From Defluviitalea raffinosedens (GTDB lineage: Bacteria > Bacillota > Clostridia > Lachnospirales > Defluviitaleaceae): a stretch of DNA of 64,000 nucleotides. The translations under genes and the position numbers were made by a program. Below the pieces are notes generated by a model that worked only from the letters and a program-made list of their open reading frames with translations, was not told the origin of the DNA and ran no database searches. The number at the start of each line of letters is the position of its first letter. Within the stretch, counting starts at the first letter, position 1. Location: contig NZ_JAFBEP010000011.1 in NCBI RefSeq assembly GCF_016908775.1, positions 19,862 to 83,861 on the forward strand, written 5' to 3'. This document shows positions 8,250 to 17,090 of the stretch, in pieces.

Positions 8250-10370
8250 TTAAATTTGGAAAAGCAATTCGCTGTAAGTAGGGATAGGCCACATGTCTGC
8301 ATCTACCAGCGTTTCAAGATGGTCTGTATCTTCTCTTAACTTTTTCATTGCCATGCAAACCTCATCTCGGTAGTAACATGCCTTTTTATAGGAATCCTCT
8401 TCCATGCTGCTTGCCTTATTGGTGACTTCTTCTAAACTGTTTAAGTTGCGTTTAAAAGAAGCTAAAGTTTTAGTTAAGTCTTCCAGTAATTCAACTTGAG
8501 CAGTCACATCGAAATCACCAACGTCTTTAATCTTTGCAATAGATTCTGCAACCTGTGTGGAAAACTTGATACATGCAGGCAAAATCTGACGCTTTGCCAT
8601 AATAACCATAGTTTTTGCTTCAATATTAATGGTATTGATATAGTCTTCCAACAGAATTTCAAATCTGGCACATAGTTCAGTTTTAGAGAATACTTTATGT
8701 TTTTCAAATAAACGAATGGCTTTATCTGTTATAAGGGCAGGGATCGCCTCAACTGTAGAGGATATATTGGGAAGTCCTCTTTTGGCTGCTTCTTCGATCC
8801 ATTCTTTAGAATATCCATTTCCATTAAAAATTACTCGTTTATGTTCCCTGATTGTTCTTCGTAAAAGTTCTCTTACTGCTTTGTCAAAGTCTTCAGCTTT
8901 TTCCAGCTCATCAGCCATTTCACACAGTACGTCTGCTACAATAGTATTCGTTACCACATTGGGATCGGATATGGATGCAGAAGAAGGAACCATTCTGAAT
9001 TCAAATTTATTTCCTGTAAAGGCAAAAGGAGAAGTTCTGTTTCTGTCGGTGGTATCTTTGCGCATCTGAGGCAAAGTAGATACACCGATTTCGAGGATCT
9101 CTCTTTCTTTAGAGCATGCATCGCATCCTTGTTCTATTTGCTCCAGTATTTCTGTTAATTGATCTCCCAGGAAAATGGAGATGATTGCCGGCGGCGCTTC
9201 ATTGGCACCCAATCTATGATCGTTTCCTGCATTGGCAGCAGACACTCTGAGTAAATCCGCATGCACATCAACCGCTTTTATAATTGCAGTTAAAAATAAT
9301 AAAAATTGAATATTTTCATGGGGTGTACGACCGGGCTTTAACAGATTTTTTCCATCATCCGTTGAAAGAGACCAGTTGTTATGTTTTCCTGAACCGTTTA
9401 CACCTGCAAAGGGTTTTTCATGAAGAAGGCAGGCCAGCCCGTGCCTGTCGGCAACCTTCTTTAGAGTCTCCATAATGAGCTGATTATGGTCGGCTGCTAC
9501 GTTGGTAGTATCAAAAATCGGAGCAATTTCGAACTGAGCCGGAGCAACTTCATTATGCTTCGTTTTTGCCGGTACACCCAGCTTCCATAGTTCAATATCC
9601 AACTCCTGCATAAATGCTGCAACTCTTTCTTTAATGCTGCCGTAATAATGGTCTTCTTTTTCCTGCCCTTTTGGCGGCATAGCACCAAATAAGGTCCTTC
9701 CGGTAAAAATTAAATCTTTTCTTTTTTCATAGAGTTTCTTGTCTACTAAAAAGTATTCCTGTTCTGCTCCAACTGTAGTAATCACTTTTTTTGCTGTAGT
9801 ATTGCCAAACAATCTTAAAATTCTTAGCGCCTGCTTAGAAATAGCTTCCATAGAGCGAAGCAAAGGGGTTTTTTTGTCCAGTGCATCTCCTGTATAAGAG
9901 CAAAACGCCGTCGGAATATATAATGTTATGCCATTGGCATCTTCTTTTAAGAAAGCAGGAGATGTGCAATCCCAGGCCGTATAGCCTCTGGCCTCAAAAG
10001 TGGCCCGAAGTCCCCCTGAAGGAAAAGATGAAGCATCAGATTCCCCTTTAATCAATTCTTTCCCTGAAAATTCCATAATCACACGACCATCGGACGTAGG
10101 GGAGATAAAGGATTCATGTTTCTCTGCCGTCATTCCAGTCATGGGCTGAAACCAATGGGTATAGTGGGTGGCACCTCTTTCGATAGCCCAATCTTTCATA
10201 GCATTGGCCACAACTTCAGCCACCTTAAGATCCAAAGATGCTCCTTCATCAATGGTTTTCTTTAACGCCTTATATGTTTCTTTTGGTAATCTTTCTCTCA
10301 TAGTGGAATCATTGAATACATTGGAACCAAAATTCTCGGTCAGTGGGTTGCCTTGATATTTCTTATTCAC
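8250..10370 (-). CDS. glnN: Type III glutamine synthetase
   Basis: Makes glutamine from glutamate, ammonia and ATP; the main ammonium assimilation enzyme. At 706 residues it has the length of the GSIII family, not the roughly 450 of GSI. The GSIII N-terminus (GSNVFND) and the catalytic segment [11 protein letters not shown] are visible, as is [14 protein letters not shown]. The start is GTG 10370 after AGGAGG. The leader carries a promoter, an ANTAR-like hairpin and an intrinsic terminator before the ribosome site, pointing to control by transcription attenuation. hflX follows closely. Confidence 0.95.
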   Translation of the reverse strand: MNKKYQGNPLTENFGSNVFNDSTMRERLPKETYKALKKTIDEGASLDLKVAEVVANAMKDWAIERGATHYTHWFQPMTGMTAEKHESFISPTSDGRVIMEFSGKELIKGESDASSFPSGGLRATFEARGYTAWDCTSPAFLKEDANGITLYIPTAFCSYTGDALDKKTPLLRSMEAISKQALRILRLFGNTTAKKVITTVGAEQEYFLVDKKLYEKRKDLIFTGRTLFGAMPPKGQEKEDHYYGSIKERVAAFMQELDIELWKLGVPAKTKHNEVAPAQFEIAPIFDTTNVAADHNQLIMETLKKVADRHGLACLLHEKPFAGVNGSGKHNNWSLSTDDGKNLLKPGRTPHENIQFLLFLTAIIKAVDVHADLLRVSAANAGNDHRLGANEAPPAIISIFLGDQLTEILEQIEQGCDACSKEREILEIGVSTLPQMRKDTTDRNRTSPFAFTGNKFEFRMVPSSASISDPNVVTNTIVADVLCEMADELEKAEDFDKAVRELLRRTIREHKRVIFNGNGYSKEWIEEAAKRGLPNISSTVEAIPALITDKAIRLFEKHKVFSKTELCARFEILLEDYINTINIEAKTMVIMAKRQILPACIKFSTQVAESIAKIKDVGDFDVTAQVELLEDLTKTLASFKRNLNSLEEVTNKASSMEEDSYKKACYYRDEVCMAMKKLREDTDHLETLVDADMWPIPTYSELLFQI

Positions 10371-10412
10371 TTTTTTTCCTCCTATAATTTATTTAAAAGA
10401 GTCATATTATAT

Positions 10413-10443
10413 AAAAAACGTCCTCAAACTGTCTTGAGAACGC
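10413..10443 (-). terminator. Leader terminator (attenuator) of glnN
   Basis: On the minus strand GCGTTCTCAA and TTGAGGACGT form a 10-bp stem (two wobble pairs) with loop GACAGT, followed directly by TTTTTT. It sits inside the glnN leader, between promoter and ribosome site. Confidence 0.75.
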
Positions 10444-10476
10444 TGTGATTTCAAAGAATGTTGCGACAAAATAACA

Positions 10477-10492
10477 CAAATTACCTTATTTG
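10477..10492 (-). promoter_or_regulatory. ANTAR-like hexaloop hairpin in the glnN leader
   Basis: CAAAT-AAGGTA-ATTTG on the minus strand forms a 5-bp stem with a 6-base loop having A at position 1 and G at position 4, the known signature of RNA hairpins bound by ANTAR antiterminators. It begins just after the predicted transcript start. The second hairpin usual for ANTAR targets was not found, so the call is tentative. Confidence 0.45.
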
Positions 10493-10504
10493 CAATCTGT
10501 GAGT

Positions 10505-10533
10505 ATATTATCACACTAGAAATGTATATGCAA
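10505..10533 (-). promoter_or_regulatory. glnN promoter
   Basis: TTGCAT (10528-10533) and TAATAT (10505-10510) are 17 bases apart on the minus strand, giving a leader of about 130 bases. Confidence 0.7.
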
Positions 10534-10571
10534 TAGTTATATAAAAAATTATAAGCAGTTACAAAACCTGT

Positions 10572-10599
10572 TTGAACTCAATTCACCCTATGGTATAAT
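10572..10599 (+). promoter_or_regulatory. Promoter of the aldo/keto reductase gene
   Basis: TTGAAC (10572-10577), 16 bases, TATAAT (10594-10599) with an extended -10 TGG. The leader to the start codon is about 110 bases. Confidence 0.65.
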
Positions 10600-10715
10600 T
10601 ATTTTACATTATAAATCGTTATCCATTTAACCTATTGTGCATCTGCTACATAAATTCTAATGCTCTGTGAAATTTATTAATTCAATAGATATTATAATAT
10701 GAAAGGACGGATAGT

Positions 10716-11711
10716 ATGGAATATCAGGCATCTAGTACCAGATATGCAACAATGAAATATAATCGCTGTGGAAAAAGCGGGCTTAAGCTTCCTGCCATAT
10801 CTCTTGGCTTATGGCATAATTTTGGCGGTGTAGACGTATTTGAAAACAGCCGTGCCATTGCCCGCCGTGCATTTGATCTTGGCATTACTCACTTCGACCT
10901 TGCCAATAACTACGGTCCTCCTCCGGGCTCTGCAGAAGAGAACTTTGGAAAAATGATGAAGTTGGATTTTAAACCCTACAGAGATGAAATGATCATCTCT
11001 ACAAAAGCAGGACATTATATGTGGGAAGGGCCTTATGGAGAATGGGGCTCCCGAAAACATATACTGGCAAGTCTGGACCAAAGCTTAAAAAGAATGGGCC
11101 TTGAGTATGTGGATATTTTCTACTCCCACAGACCCGATCCCGAAACCCCTCTTGAAGAAACAATGGATGCCCTGGCCACCGCAGTAAAACAAGGGAAAGC
11201 CCTTTATGTAGGAATTTCCAAATATAAACCAGCGGAAGCAAAGAAAGCATTTAAAATTTTAAGAGACTTAGGCACACCCTGTCTTATTCATCAGCCCTCC
11301 TATTCTATGTTTAACCGTTCCATAGAAGAAGAAGGTCTGCTGGATCTTTTGGAAGATGAAGGAGTTGGCTCCATCGTCTTCTCTCCTTTGGCACAAGGCC
11401 TTCTAACAGACAGGTATTTAAAAGAAATCCCTGCAGATTCCCGGGCCGCTAAACCATCTATCTTCTTAAAAGAAAGTGACATTACACCAGAAAAATTAAG
11501 TAAAATCCGTCAATTGAATGAACTGGCTAAAGAAAGAGGACAATCTTTAGCACAAATGGCTCTTGCCTGGGTGCTTCGAAAAGGACGCGTCACTTCTGCA
11601 CTGATCGGAGCAAGTAAAGTGAGCCAAATAGAAGATAACGCAGCTGCTTTGAATAATCTGGAATTTAGCGAAGAAGAATTAAATAAAATAGATCAAATTT
11701 TAAATTCTTAA
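10716..11711 (+). CDS. Aldo/keto reductase (YghZ/Gpr-like)
   Basis: NADPH-dependent oxidoreductase of 331 residues with the AKR barrel fold, closest by eye to the L-glyceraldehyde-3-phosphate reductase (YghZ/Gpr) and potassium-channel beta-subunit group. The motif FDLANNYGPPPGSAEE carries the catalytic Asp and Tyr, followed by the lysine in IISTKAG and the histidine in IFYSHRPD. The C-terminus keeps the cofactor motif SALIGASKVSQIE. The start follows AAAGGACGGATAGT. It is a single gene with its own promoter and terminator. Detoxification of methylglyoxal or other aldehydes is a family-based inference. Confidence 0.88.
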   Translation: MEYQASSTRYATMKYNRCGKSGLKLPAISLGLWHNFGGVDVFENSRAIARRAFDLGITHFDLANNYGPPPGSAEENFGKMMKLDFKPYRDEMIISTKAGHYMWEGPYGEWGSRKHILASLDQSLKRMGLEYVDIFYSHRPDPETPLEETMDALATAVKQGKALYVGISKYKPAEAKKAFKILRDLGTPCLIHQPSYSMFNRSIEEEGLLDLLEDEGVGSIVFSPLAQGLLTDRYLKEIPADSRAAKPSIFLKESDITPEKLSKIRQLNELAKERGQSLAQMALAWVLRKGRVTSALIGASKVSQIEDNAAALNNLEFSEEELNKIDQILNS

Positions 11712-11713
11712 GC

Positions 11714-11740
11714 AAAAAAGAGGCAATTAAGCCTCTTTTT
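11714..11740. terminator. Bidirectional terminator
   Basis: AAAAAGAGGC and GCCTCTTTTT flank the loop AATTAA, between the convergent aldo/keto reductase and the small protein gene at 11761. Confidence 0.88.
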
Positions 11741-11760
11741 ATATTTAAACATAATTCATT

Positions 11761-12147
11761 TTAAAGATCTTCTGTATGGTCCTCTGTATCAGAAGATGCT
11801 TCAAAGTGCTCTTCTTCATGATTTTCATTTTCTTCGGCAGGCCGGTTTTGCTGTTCTCTAAATACTTTTCCCACTTCTTCAACAGTCTTCATAGTGTTTT
11901 GAACCATGATCTGCATCATTTTTCTTAATTTTGGCTCTAAGTCTTTTACAGCACTGCCCATCTTTTGTGCCAGTTCTTTGCCCCATTTATCTAAATCTTG
12001 AACAAATTCTTCACCTTTATGTTCATTTTGTGATCTGTTGCTATGCACGTCGTCAGAGCCAACAGCTTTTAACATTTCAACAGCTTGCTCCGGTGTAATT
12101 TTCCCCTCATCCACCATTTTTAATATCATTTTTGCTTCTTCACTCAT
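11761..12147 (-). CDS. SHOCT-like / YvlB N-terminal-like small acidic protein
   Basis: Soluble 128-residue protein. The first 30 residues (DEGKITPEQAVEML) form the two-helix SHOCT or YvlB/LiaX N-terminal type motif found in many envelope-associated regulators. A helical middle part (55-100) and a very acidic, His/Glu-rich tail follow. There is no membrane segment. ATG 12147 stands after AAGGAGGATTATT. It is transcribed alone. The function is unknown; an oligomerising or scaffold role is a guess from the motif. Confidence 0.65.
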   Translation of the reverse strand: MSEEAKMILKMVDEGKITPEQAVEMLKAVGSDDVHSNRSQNEHKGEEFVQDLDKWGKELAQKMGSAVKDLEPKLRKMMQIMVQNTMKTVEEVGKVFREQQNRPAEENENHEEEHFEASSDTEDHTEDL

Positions 12148-12352
12148 AATAATCCTCCTTTTTTTATTTTATATTATACCCTCTATTCTTACATAATAAT
12201 AAACTCGTTATTATATACGCAAAACTTCTTATTTTGTTTGAGAAAATTAAAACTTCTCTATAGCTTTTCCAAATTTTAAAATACGAATCATCTTTTTTAA
12301 TCCGGGCAACCTAAATATGTAAGGATTCATTCATAAAGGAGTGCTGATATTT

Positions 12353-12556
12353 ATGTCTAAAGATCTTCATAACCCTAATATATTTCACAATAAAATAGAT
12401 TTTGAACACGAAACCTCTACCGCCAGTATGCACTTTGAATCCGGCGACCGCCCAACACCAAGAGAAGCAAAATCTCAAAAAGCTCAACTAGATTCCAAAC
12501 ATTCAGTTCCCGGAAAAGGCGACGTAAAAATTCAAATGAAGGAAAAGCAGAGATAA
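12353..12556 (+). CDS. Small hypothetical protein, hydrophilic
   Basis: A 67-residue, very polar protein beginning MSKDLHNPNIFHNK, with no hydrophobic segment and many Lys, Ser, His and Glu residues, so probably disordered. ATG 12353 is 11 bases after AAAGGAG; a GTG 12 bases earlier overlaps the ribosome site. A hairpin follows the stop. It might be a small spore or stress protein, but nothing in the sequence proves it. Confidence 0.5.
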   Translation: MSKDLHNPNIFHNKIDFEHETSTASMHFESGDRPTPREAKSQKAQLDSKHSVPGKGDVKIQMKEKQR

Positions 12557-12576
12557 AGCCGCAGTTTATGCGGCTT
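12556..12576 (+). terminator. Terminator-like hairpin
   Basis: AAGCCGCA and TGCGGCTT with loop GTTTA begin at the stop codon of the small gene. The tail is AAAACATTTTT, so termination is probable but not ideal. Confidence 0.6.
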
Positions 12577-12856
12577 AAAACATTTTTAATTTATATTTCA
12601 TTGGATTAAATAATTTTATACTTTAACTCACTTCTATTCTTTTTCATCATACACTAAAGTATAAAGATTTATACGTTCAGCCTTACATTTATAGAATTAA
12701 TTACCTATTTTTTCAATCTCATCTTCCTATATTTCTACTTTTATAGTATTATGTAATTACATAATATTACTTTAATAGATAATTTATTCATTTAAGTAAA
12801 TTATATAAATTATCCTCTGCGTTTGAGAATAATCTTATTGAGAAGAGGGGGTAAAT
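12577..12856. other. AT-rich spacer
   Basis: About 280 bases of very AT-rich sequence before the Spo0E-like gene. I see no gene, repeat or strong consensus promoter in it. Confidence 0.5.
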
Positions 12857-13051
12857 ATGGGTAAAGATAAAAATTATACGACGGAAGAAATTGAACTTTT
12901 AAAGACAGCCTTGGATACTCTCTTAGAACAGCGAAACTACAATTTATTAGATCCCCTTGTACAGCAATTAAGCAGAAAATTAGATGCATTAATTAATAAA
13001 GTAATAAAACAGCAAACGATCCCAAACAAAAAAAAATCTGAGGAACAATAA
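12857..13051 (+). CDS. Spo0E-like sporulation aspartyl-phosphate phosphatase
   Basis: A 64-residue two-helix protein. The segment LSRKLDALINK (residues 38-48) matches the Spo0E signature (Ser-x-x-Leu-Asp), which in Bacillus removes phosphate from Spo0A~P and delays sporulation. The start follows AGAGGGGGTAAAT. It is a single gene ending in a terminator shared with the convergent deacetylase gene. It supports a spore-forming host. Small size limits certainty, but the motif and length fit well. Confidence 0.8.
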   Translation: MGKDKNYTTEEIELLKTALDTLLEQRNYNLLDPLVQQLSRKLDALINKVIKQQTIPNKKKSEEQ

Positions 13052-13064
13052 GTTAAATATAAAT

Positions 13065-13092
13065 AGTAAGTCAAATGGCTTACTTTTTTATT
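13065..13092. terminator. Terminator after the Spo0E-like gene
   Basis: AGTAAG and CTTACT with additional inner pairs are followed by TTTTTTATTT. It overlaps the stop of the convergent deacetylase gene. Confidence 0.75.
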
Positions 13093-13897
13093 TTATTTTT
13101 AAACTTGCCTGTTTATTATCTTTAATCGGTTTTTGTCTGCCTTCATGGTCTAAATAATAATTTTTCTTATAAATAAGCTGGGAAATAGGCACAAGTTCAT
13201 ATCCCTGCTGCTTTAATCCCGTAATAATCGTATCCAATACATCCTTTGTGTACTTGGCATTATTATGGAATAGTATAATTGAACCGCTTCCCAGATGCTT
13301 GTTGTCTAATACCTGCTTGATCAAGGGATCTGTTCCCAATTCTTTCCAGTCAAGGGAATCTACGTCCCATTGTATTGTGTAATAACCGCATTCTTCCGCC
13401 GCCTCAATCACTGTATTATTATATTCTCCAAATGGCGGCCTGAATAAATTCATATCGATGCCTATAAGCTTCTTGACTTCTTCATGAGCTGCCATGATCT
13501 CTTTTTTATTTCCTTCTTTTGATAACTGCCCCATATGAGGGTGTTTATTGGAATGATTGCCTATGTCGTGCCCTGCAGCAGCAATTTTCTTAACTTTATC
13601 GGGGTATTTTCTCACCCAGTCACCAACTAAAAAGAAAGTTGCTTTAACACCATGTTTATCAAGAATTTGAAGAATTTCATCAGTGTCATCTGCACCCCAT
13701 GCCGCGTCAAAGCTAATAGAAATCTTCTTGTCATCTCTTTCTACACAATAAATGGGAAGCTTTCTTTGCTGTTTGCTGGAAACATTGTTAAATACTCCTG
13801 TAACATAAGGTTTTGATAATCCCATGGAAATAATAACCAAGAGAAATGCACAGAGTATTTTAAAGATCCCTTTTACATGGATAACATATATTTTCAT
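13088..13897 (-). CDS. Polysaccharide deacetylase, PdaB-like
   Basis: Membrane-anchored or exported carbohydrate esterase family 4 enzyme of 269 residues. An N-terminal hydrophobic segment (12-30) is followed by the NodB domain (about 55-240). The first motif SFDAAWGADD has the catalytic and metal aspartates, the zinc motif is NHSNKHPHM, and RPPFGEYN follows. This arrangement matches the sporulation-associated PdaB group. ATG 13897 follows GGGGGGATTTCTT. It lies 57 bases after the polyprenyl synthase gene and may be read through from that operon, though it has no clear functional link to it. Confidence 0.85.
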   Translation of the reverse strand: MKIYVIHVKGIFKILCAFLLVIISMGLSKPYVTGVFNNVSSKQQRKLPIYCVERDDKKISISFDAAWGADDTDEILQILDKHGVKATFFLVGDWVRKYPDKVKKIAAAGHDIGNHSNKHPHMGQLSKEGNKKEIMAAHEEVKKLIGIDMNLFRPPFGEYNNTVIEAAEECGYYTIQWDVDSLDWKELGTDPLIKQVLDNKHLGSGSIILFHNNAKYTKDVLDTIITGLKQQGYELVPISQLIYKKNYYLDHEGRQKPIKDNKQASLKIK

Positions 13898-13954
13898 AAG
13901 AAATCCCCCCTCTTCATATTTCTATTCAAAGGGAGGATCATATATTCTAAAATC

Positions 13955-14911
13955 TTATAATAATTGAAGCAAATCTTTCGTTATATTTTTATAAGGCCCA
14001 TCAGCAATATGATCCAATGCTTCTGAAGCTTTATAAATGAATTTCTCCTTTAAAAGCTTGGTTTCCTCTAAGGCATTGGTTTCTTTTACTAAGGCGATTA
14101 CTCTGTTAATCTCTTCTTTTTGAATTTGATTCTTTTTACTTAAAAGTTCTTTTAACTCTTTACTGACTGAATGATCTTGCAAAGCAAATAATAAGGGCAG
14201 TGTATAAATGCCTTGCTGAATATCATTCCCTATAGGTTTTCCTTCTATCTGCTCCGTTGAAGTATAATCCAGAAGATCGTCTCTGATTTGAAATGCCATT
14301 CCGAAAGATCCTGCAAATTTTCCAAGGGCGTTTAAAGTTTTTCTTTTACATTTGCCTTCATAGGCCCCTACCAAAATACTCATTACAAATAGTACTGCAG
14401 TTTTTCTGTATATTCTCTTTAAGTAATCCGTTACAGTAACATCAGTATTGTATTTAATTTCATATTGATCAATTTCACCTTCACAAATTGCTTTAACGCC
14501 TTGGGCTATTCTGTTCAAATGTTCAAACGAGGTTTTATCTGACAGTATGGTAAAGGCTTTTGTAAAAAGGTAGTCTCCCGTATATACAGCCATATCCCGT
14601 CCATATTTTGCCTGAACCGTCGTTTTCCCTCTTCTAAGCTGAGAATCATCGATGATGTCGTCATGAACAAGGGTTGCTGTATGCAATAGTTCTATTGCTG
14701 CTCCAAGGGGAATAATCTTTTCAGGATCGTATTTTCCGCATTTTGCCCCCAAAATAACAAAAGCCGGTCGTAATCTTTTACCTCCGGCTTCTATCAATTC
14801 TAAACTAATCTGCGTTAGAATTTTCTTTCTGGAGGGAACAGCTTTTTTCATATAGTTTTCTACTTTAATTAATTCCTCATGGATTTCAGGATAAGCTTCC
14901 CACAAACTCAT
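13955..14911 (-). CDS. Polyprenyl diphosphate synthase (HepT/DmkB-like)
   Basis: Trans-prenyl chain elongation enzyme of 318 residues that builds the isoprenoid tail of quinones from isopentenyl diphosphate. Both aspartate-rich Mg motifs are intact: DDIIDD (84-89) and DDLLD (211-215), with GGKRLRP at 43-49. The start overlaps the end of the upstream Gx gene by four bases (ATGA), so the two are translationally coupled. In Listeria the counterpart DmkB serves the demethylmenaquinone used for extracellular electron transfer; here this is inferred from the neighbours. Confidence 0.88.
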   Translation of the reverse strand: MSLWEAYPEIHEELIKVENYMKKAVPSRKKILTQISLELIEAGGKRLRPAFVILGAKCGKYDPEKIIPLGAAIELLHTATLVHDDIIDDSQLRRGKTTVQAKYGRDMAVYTGDYLFTKAFTILSDKTSFEHLNRIAQGVKAICEGEIDQYEIKYNTDVTVTDYLKRIYRKTAVLFVMSILVGAYEGKCKRKTLNALGKFAGSFGMAFQIRDDLLDYTSTEQIEGKPIGNDIQQGIYTLPLLFALQDHSVSKELKELLSKKNQIQKEEINRVIALVKETNALEETKLLKEKFIYKASEALDHIADGPYKNITKDLLQLL

Positions 14912-15435
14912 CTAATTTCTTCCCTTCTTAGTTGTTTCGCCCACTGCGTTTTTTCGAAATGTTGATACAAAAAGTTTGTACAAATTCCTACAAAATATCC
15001 TGTGATTACCCCGGATATCAGGAGAATCGGCAGGTAAAAGTATATTCTTAAATCTTGAATAACAAAAGCCGCTACCAGCAATTGTCCAGCATTATGAAAA
15101 ATTGCTCCGCAAATACTTATGGAGCCCAGACTCAAAGAGTTCTTAAAGTACTTATGCAATAAAATCATGACGATATTGCTAAGAAGTCCTCCAACTATAC
15201 TAAATAAAAATGCTGAAACACTTCCTCCAAAAACAGAACCCATGACGGTTCTTAAAACAACGATCATCAATGCTTCTTTCCATCCTAAAAGCAATAATGC
15301 AAACAGAGAGATGATATTTGCCAGTCCCAGCTTTACTCCTGGAAAGAGAACCGGAATCTGCCCTTCTATAATATAAATGATTAGCGCAATCCCAACCAAC
15401 AATGACAAAAATACCAATCGTTTTGTTTTTTCCAT
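14908..15435 (-). CDS. Gx transporter family membrane protein (EetB-like)
   Basis: Integral membrane protein of 175 residues with about five hydrophobic segments, of the family once labelled heptaprenyl diphosphate synthase component I. It resembles ECF substrate-binding S components. In Listeria the equivalent gene (eetB, from memory) sits in the extracellular electron transfer locus. ATG 15435 (MEKTKRL) has GGTGG five bases upstream; ATG 15447 has no ribosome site and is less likely. It lies between the NusG-II gene and the polyprenyl synthase gene. Its molecular job is not established. Confidence 0.8.
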   Translation of the reverse strand: MEKTKRLVFLSLLVGIALIIYIIEGQIPVLFPGVKLGLANIISLFALLLLGWKEALMIVVLRTVMGSVFGGSVSAFLFSIVGGLLSNIVMILLHKYFKNSLSLGSISICGAIFHNAGQLLVAAFVIQDLRIYFYLPILLISGVITGYFVGICTNFLYQHFEKTQWAKQLRREEIR

Positions 15436-15497
15436 GATAACCACCATTCTATCTGTCTAGGGCGTATTTGACTACATCTGTTCCTTAGCCATTACAA

Positions 15498-15881
15498 TCA
15501 ATATGCTACCTGATCGATCTTGTCGCTTGCTCCTTCAATATGAATAGATACTTTATGAGGAAGACATACAGCTATATCTCCTGGTTCCGATAGCCATCCT
15601 GAATGAACACAAACCAGGTCAGGGCAGTCGGCATCAATAAATGAAATTCTTCCTTTTTCCACCCGAATGGTATTAAAGCCTCCGTTATCGTCTTCTACTG
15701 TCCATTCTCTCGGTTCTTCCACTGAATTTAAATTAATCACTTCAATGACCTTTTGATCTTGTACGATTTTGGCATTGAGCGGCTTTCCTTGATTAAAATA
15801 TTTATATATCGCTACAGTTAAAGAACTGATGATCATCAAAGCCAGTATACCCAGTCCAACGATTTTATCCCCTTTTTTCAT
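15498..15881 (-). CDS. NusG domain II protein (EetA-like)
   Basis: A 127-residue protein with an N-terminal membrane anchor (about 8-26) and an extracytoplasmic NusG-II-type domain. The domain carries the conserved cysteine stretch DCPDLVCVHSGWL and the following CLPHKV. Such proteins recur next to ApbE and Gx genes in Firmicutes and correspond to EetA in the Listeria locus (from memory). The start follows GAGGAGAATACA. It lies 21 bases after apbE, so in the same operon. The exact role is unknown; redox or metal chemistry at the three Cys is a guess. Confidence 0.82.
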   Translation of the reverse strand: MKKGDKIVGLGILALMIISSLTVAIYKYFNQGKPLNAKIVQDQKVIEVINLNSVEEPREWTVEDDNGGFNTIRVEKGRISFIDADCPDLVCVHSGWLSEPGDIAVCLPHKVSIHIEGASDKIDQVAY

Positions 15882-15902
15882 TGTATTCTCCTCACTGCTT
15901 TT

Positions 15903-16943
15903 CTAATTTGCCAGTATAAACTCTTCATTTTCCAATTTAAATCTGTCTTTTAATCCCGAAGTAACATATATTTTTTTATCTTCTGTAATGATGGCTGCTT
16001 CCACATGCTCCAAACTTTCTATTAACTCCATACCTTTTTCTAATCCTAAAACATAAACGCTGGTAGACAGAGCATCTGCATCAATAGAACTATTGGTTAC
16101 AATTGTACTGCTTATGATTCCAGCTTCTGCGGGATAGCCTGTTTTAGGATCGATGATATGATGGTATCTTTTCCCATCTTCTATGAAATATCTTTCATAG
16201 TTACCCGAGGTTACAACAGTTTCATCCTTTACTTCTATAACCGCAATATGTTTCCCTCTTTCTTCAAAAGGATTCTGAACCCCTATACGCCAGGAAGACC
16301 CATCCGGCTTGCTTCCCAAAGTAACCACATTTCCTCCTAAATTCACAAAAGCAGTTGGAATGCCATGATCCTTTAATATCTTTTTAACTTCATCCCCTGC
16401 ATAGCCTTTAGCGATTGCCCCTAAATCAATAGCTTGTCCTTTTTTGCTAAGCTTTACTTCTTTTGAATTGTCATCCAATATTACATCATTATAATCCACC
16501 AAATCAAGTAAAGGCTCTATTTCTTCCTTTTTTGGCACTCTGGCATTCTCTGTCCCAATCCCCCATAATTTTATAATAGGTTCAATGGTCAGATCAAAGG
16601 CCCCACCTGATAATTCACTATACTTCTTAGCTTTCTCAATAACATAAAATGTATCTGGACTTATCTTAACGGAATTTACACCGGAATACTCATTAATTTG
16701 ATTAACCTCACTGTTTTCTATGTTAACACTCATTTTATTTTCTATTTCCTGAATTCTTTTAACCGATTCTTCTATGGCCTTTTGGGCCTTATCTTCATCT
16801 GCATCATAGATCTGTATTTGAATAACTGTGCCAAGGGCATAGATTTCATCTTTAATAACTGTATTCGTTCCTTTATTGCTTGTACAACCTGACAGAACAC
16901 TTATAACTACAATTATAAGAAACCAATATATATTTTTCTTCAT
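15903..16943 (-). CDS. apbE: FAD:protein FMN transferase (ApbE/FmnB-like lipoprotein)
   Basis: Exported enzyme that attaches FMN from FAD covalently to Thr in flavoproteins. It has 346 residues and a lipobox LSGC with lipid Cys20. Family motifs are intact: GAIAKGYAGD, the VNLGGNV strand, HHIIDPKTGYP (the conserved His, Asp and Thr) and DADALST for Mg binding. It is the first gene of an operon with NusG-II, Gx and polyprenyl synthase genes. The gene just upstream on the same strand, beyond a terminator, encodes a protein with two ApbE target motifs, its likely substrate. Confidence 0.95.
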   Translation of the reverse strand: MKKNIYWFLIIVVISVLSGCTSNKGTNTVIKDEIYALGTVIQIQIYDADEDKAQKAIEESVKRIQEIENKMSVNIENSEVNQINEYSGVNSVKISPDTFYVIEKAKKYSELSGGAFDLTIEPIIKLWGIGTENARVPKKEEIEPLLDLVDYNDVILDDNSKEVKLSKKGQAIDLGAIAKGYAGDEVKKILKDHGIPTAFVNLGGNVVTLGSKPDGSSWRIGVQNPFEERGKHIAVIEVKDETVVTSGNYERYFIEDGKRYHHIIDPKTGYPAEAGIISSTIVTNSSIDADALSTSVYVLGLEKGMELIESLEHVEAAIITEDKKIYVTSGLKDRFKLENEEFILAN

Positions 16944-17044
16944 TCATTCACCAACTTATATTTTAATCTTAACTTGCTTATTATATATTATATCGCTTAA
17001 AAATAATAAATAAATATCGAATTCCTGGTTTTCAAAAAAGCATT

Positions 17045-17078
17045 AAAACAATTCCCCAAGAAAAATCTCGGGGAATTG
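17045..17078 (-). terminator. Terminator of the flavinylated lipoprotein gene
   Basis: CAATTCCCC (17049-17057) pairs with GGGGAATTG (17070-17078), with further inner pairs, and TTTTAATG follows on the minus strand. It separates the lipoprotein gene from apbE, so the abundant substrate and its enzyme need not be made in equal amounts. Confidence 0.85.
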
Positions 17079-17090
17079 AAAAATAATTTA

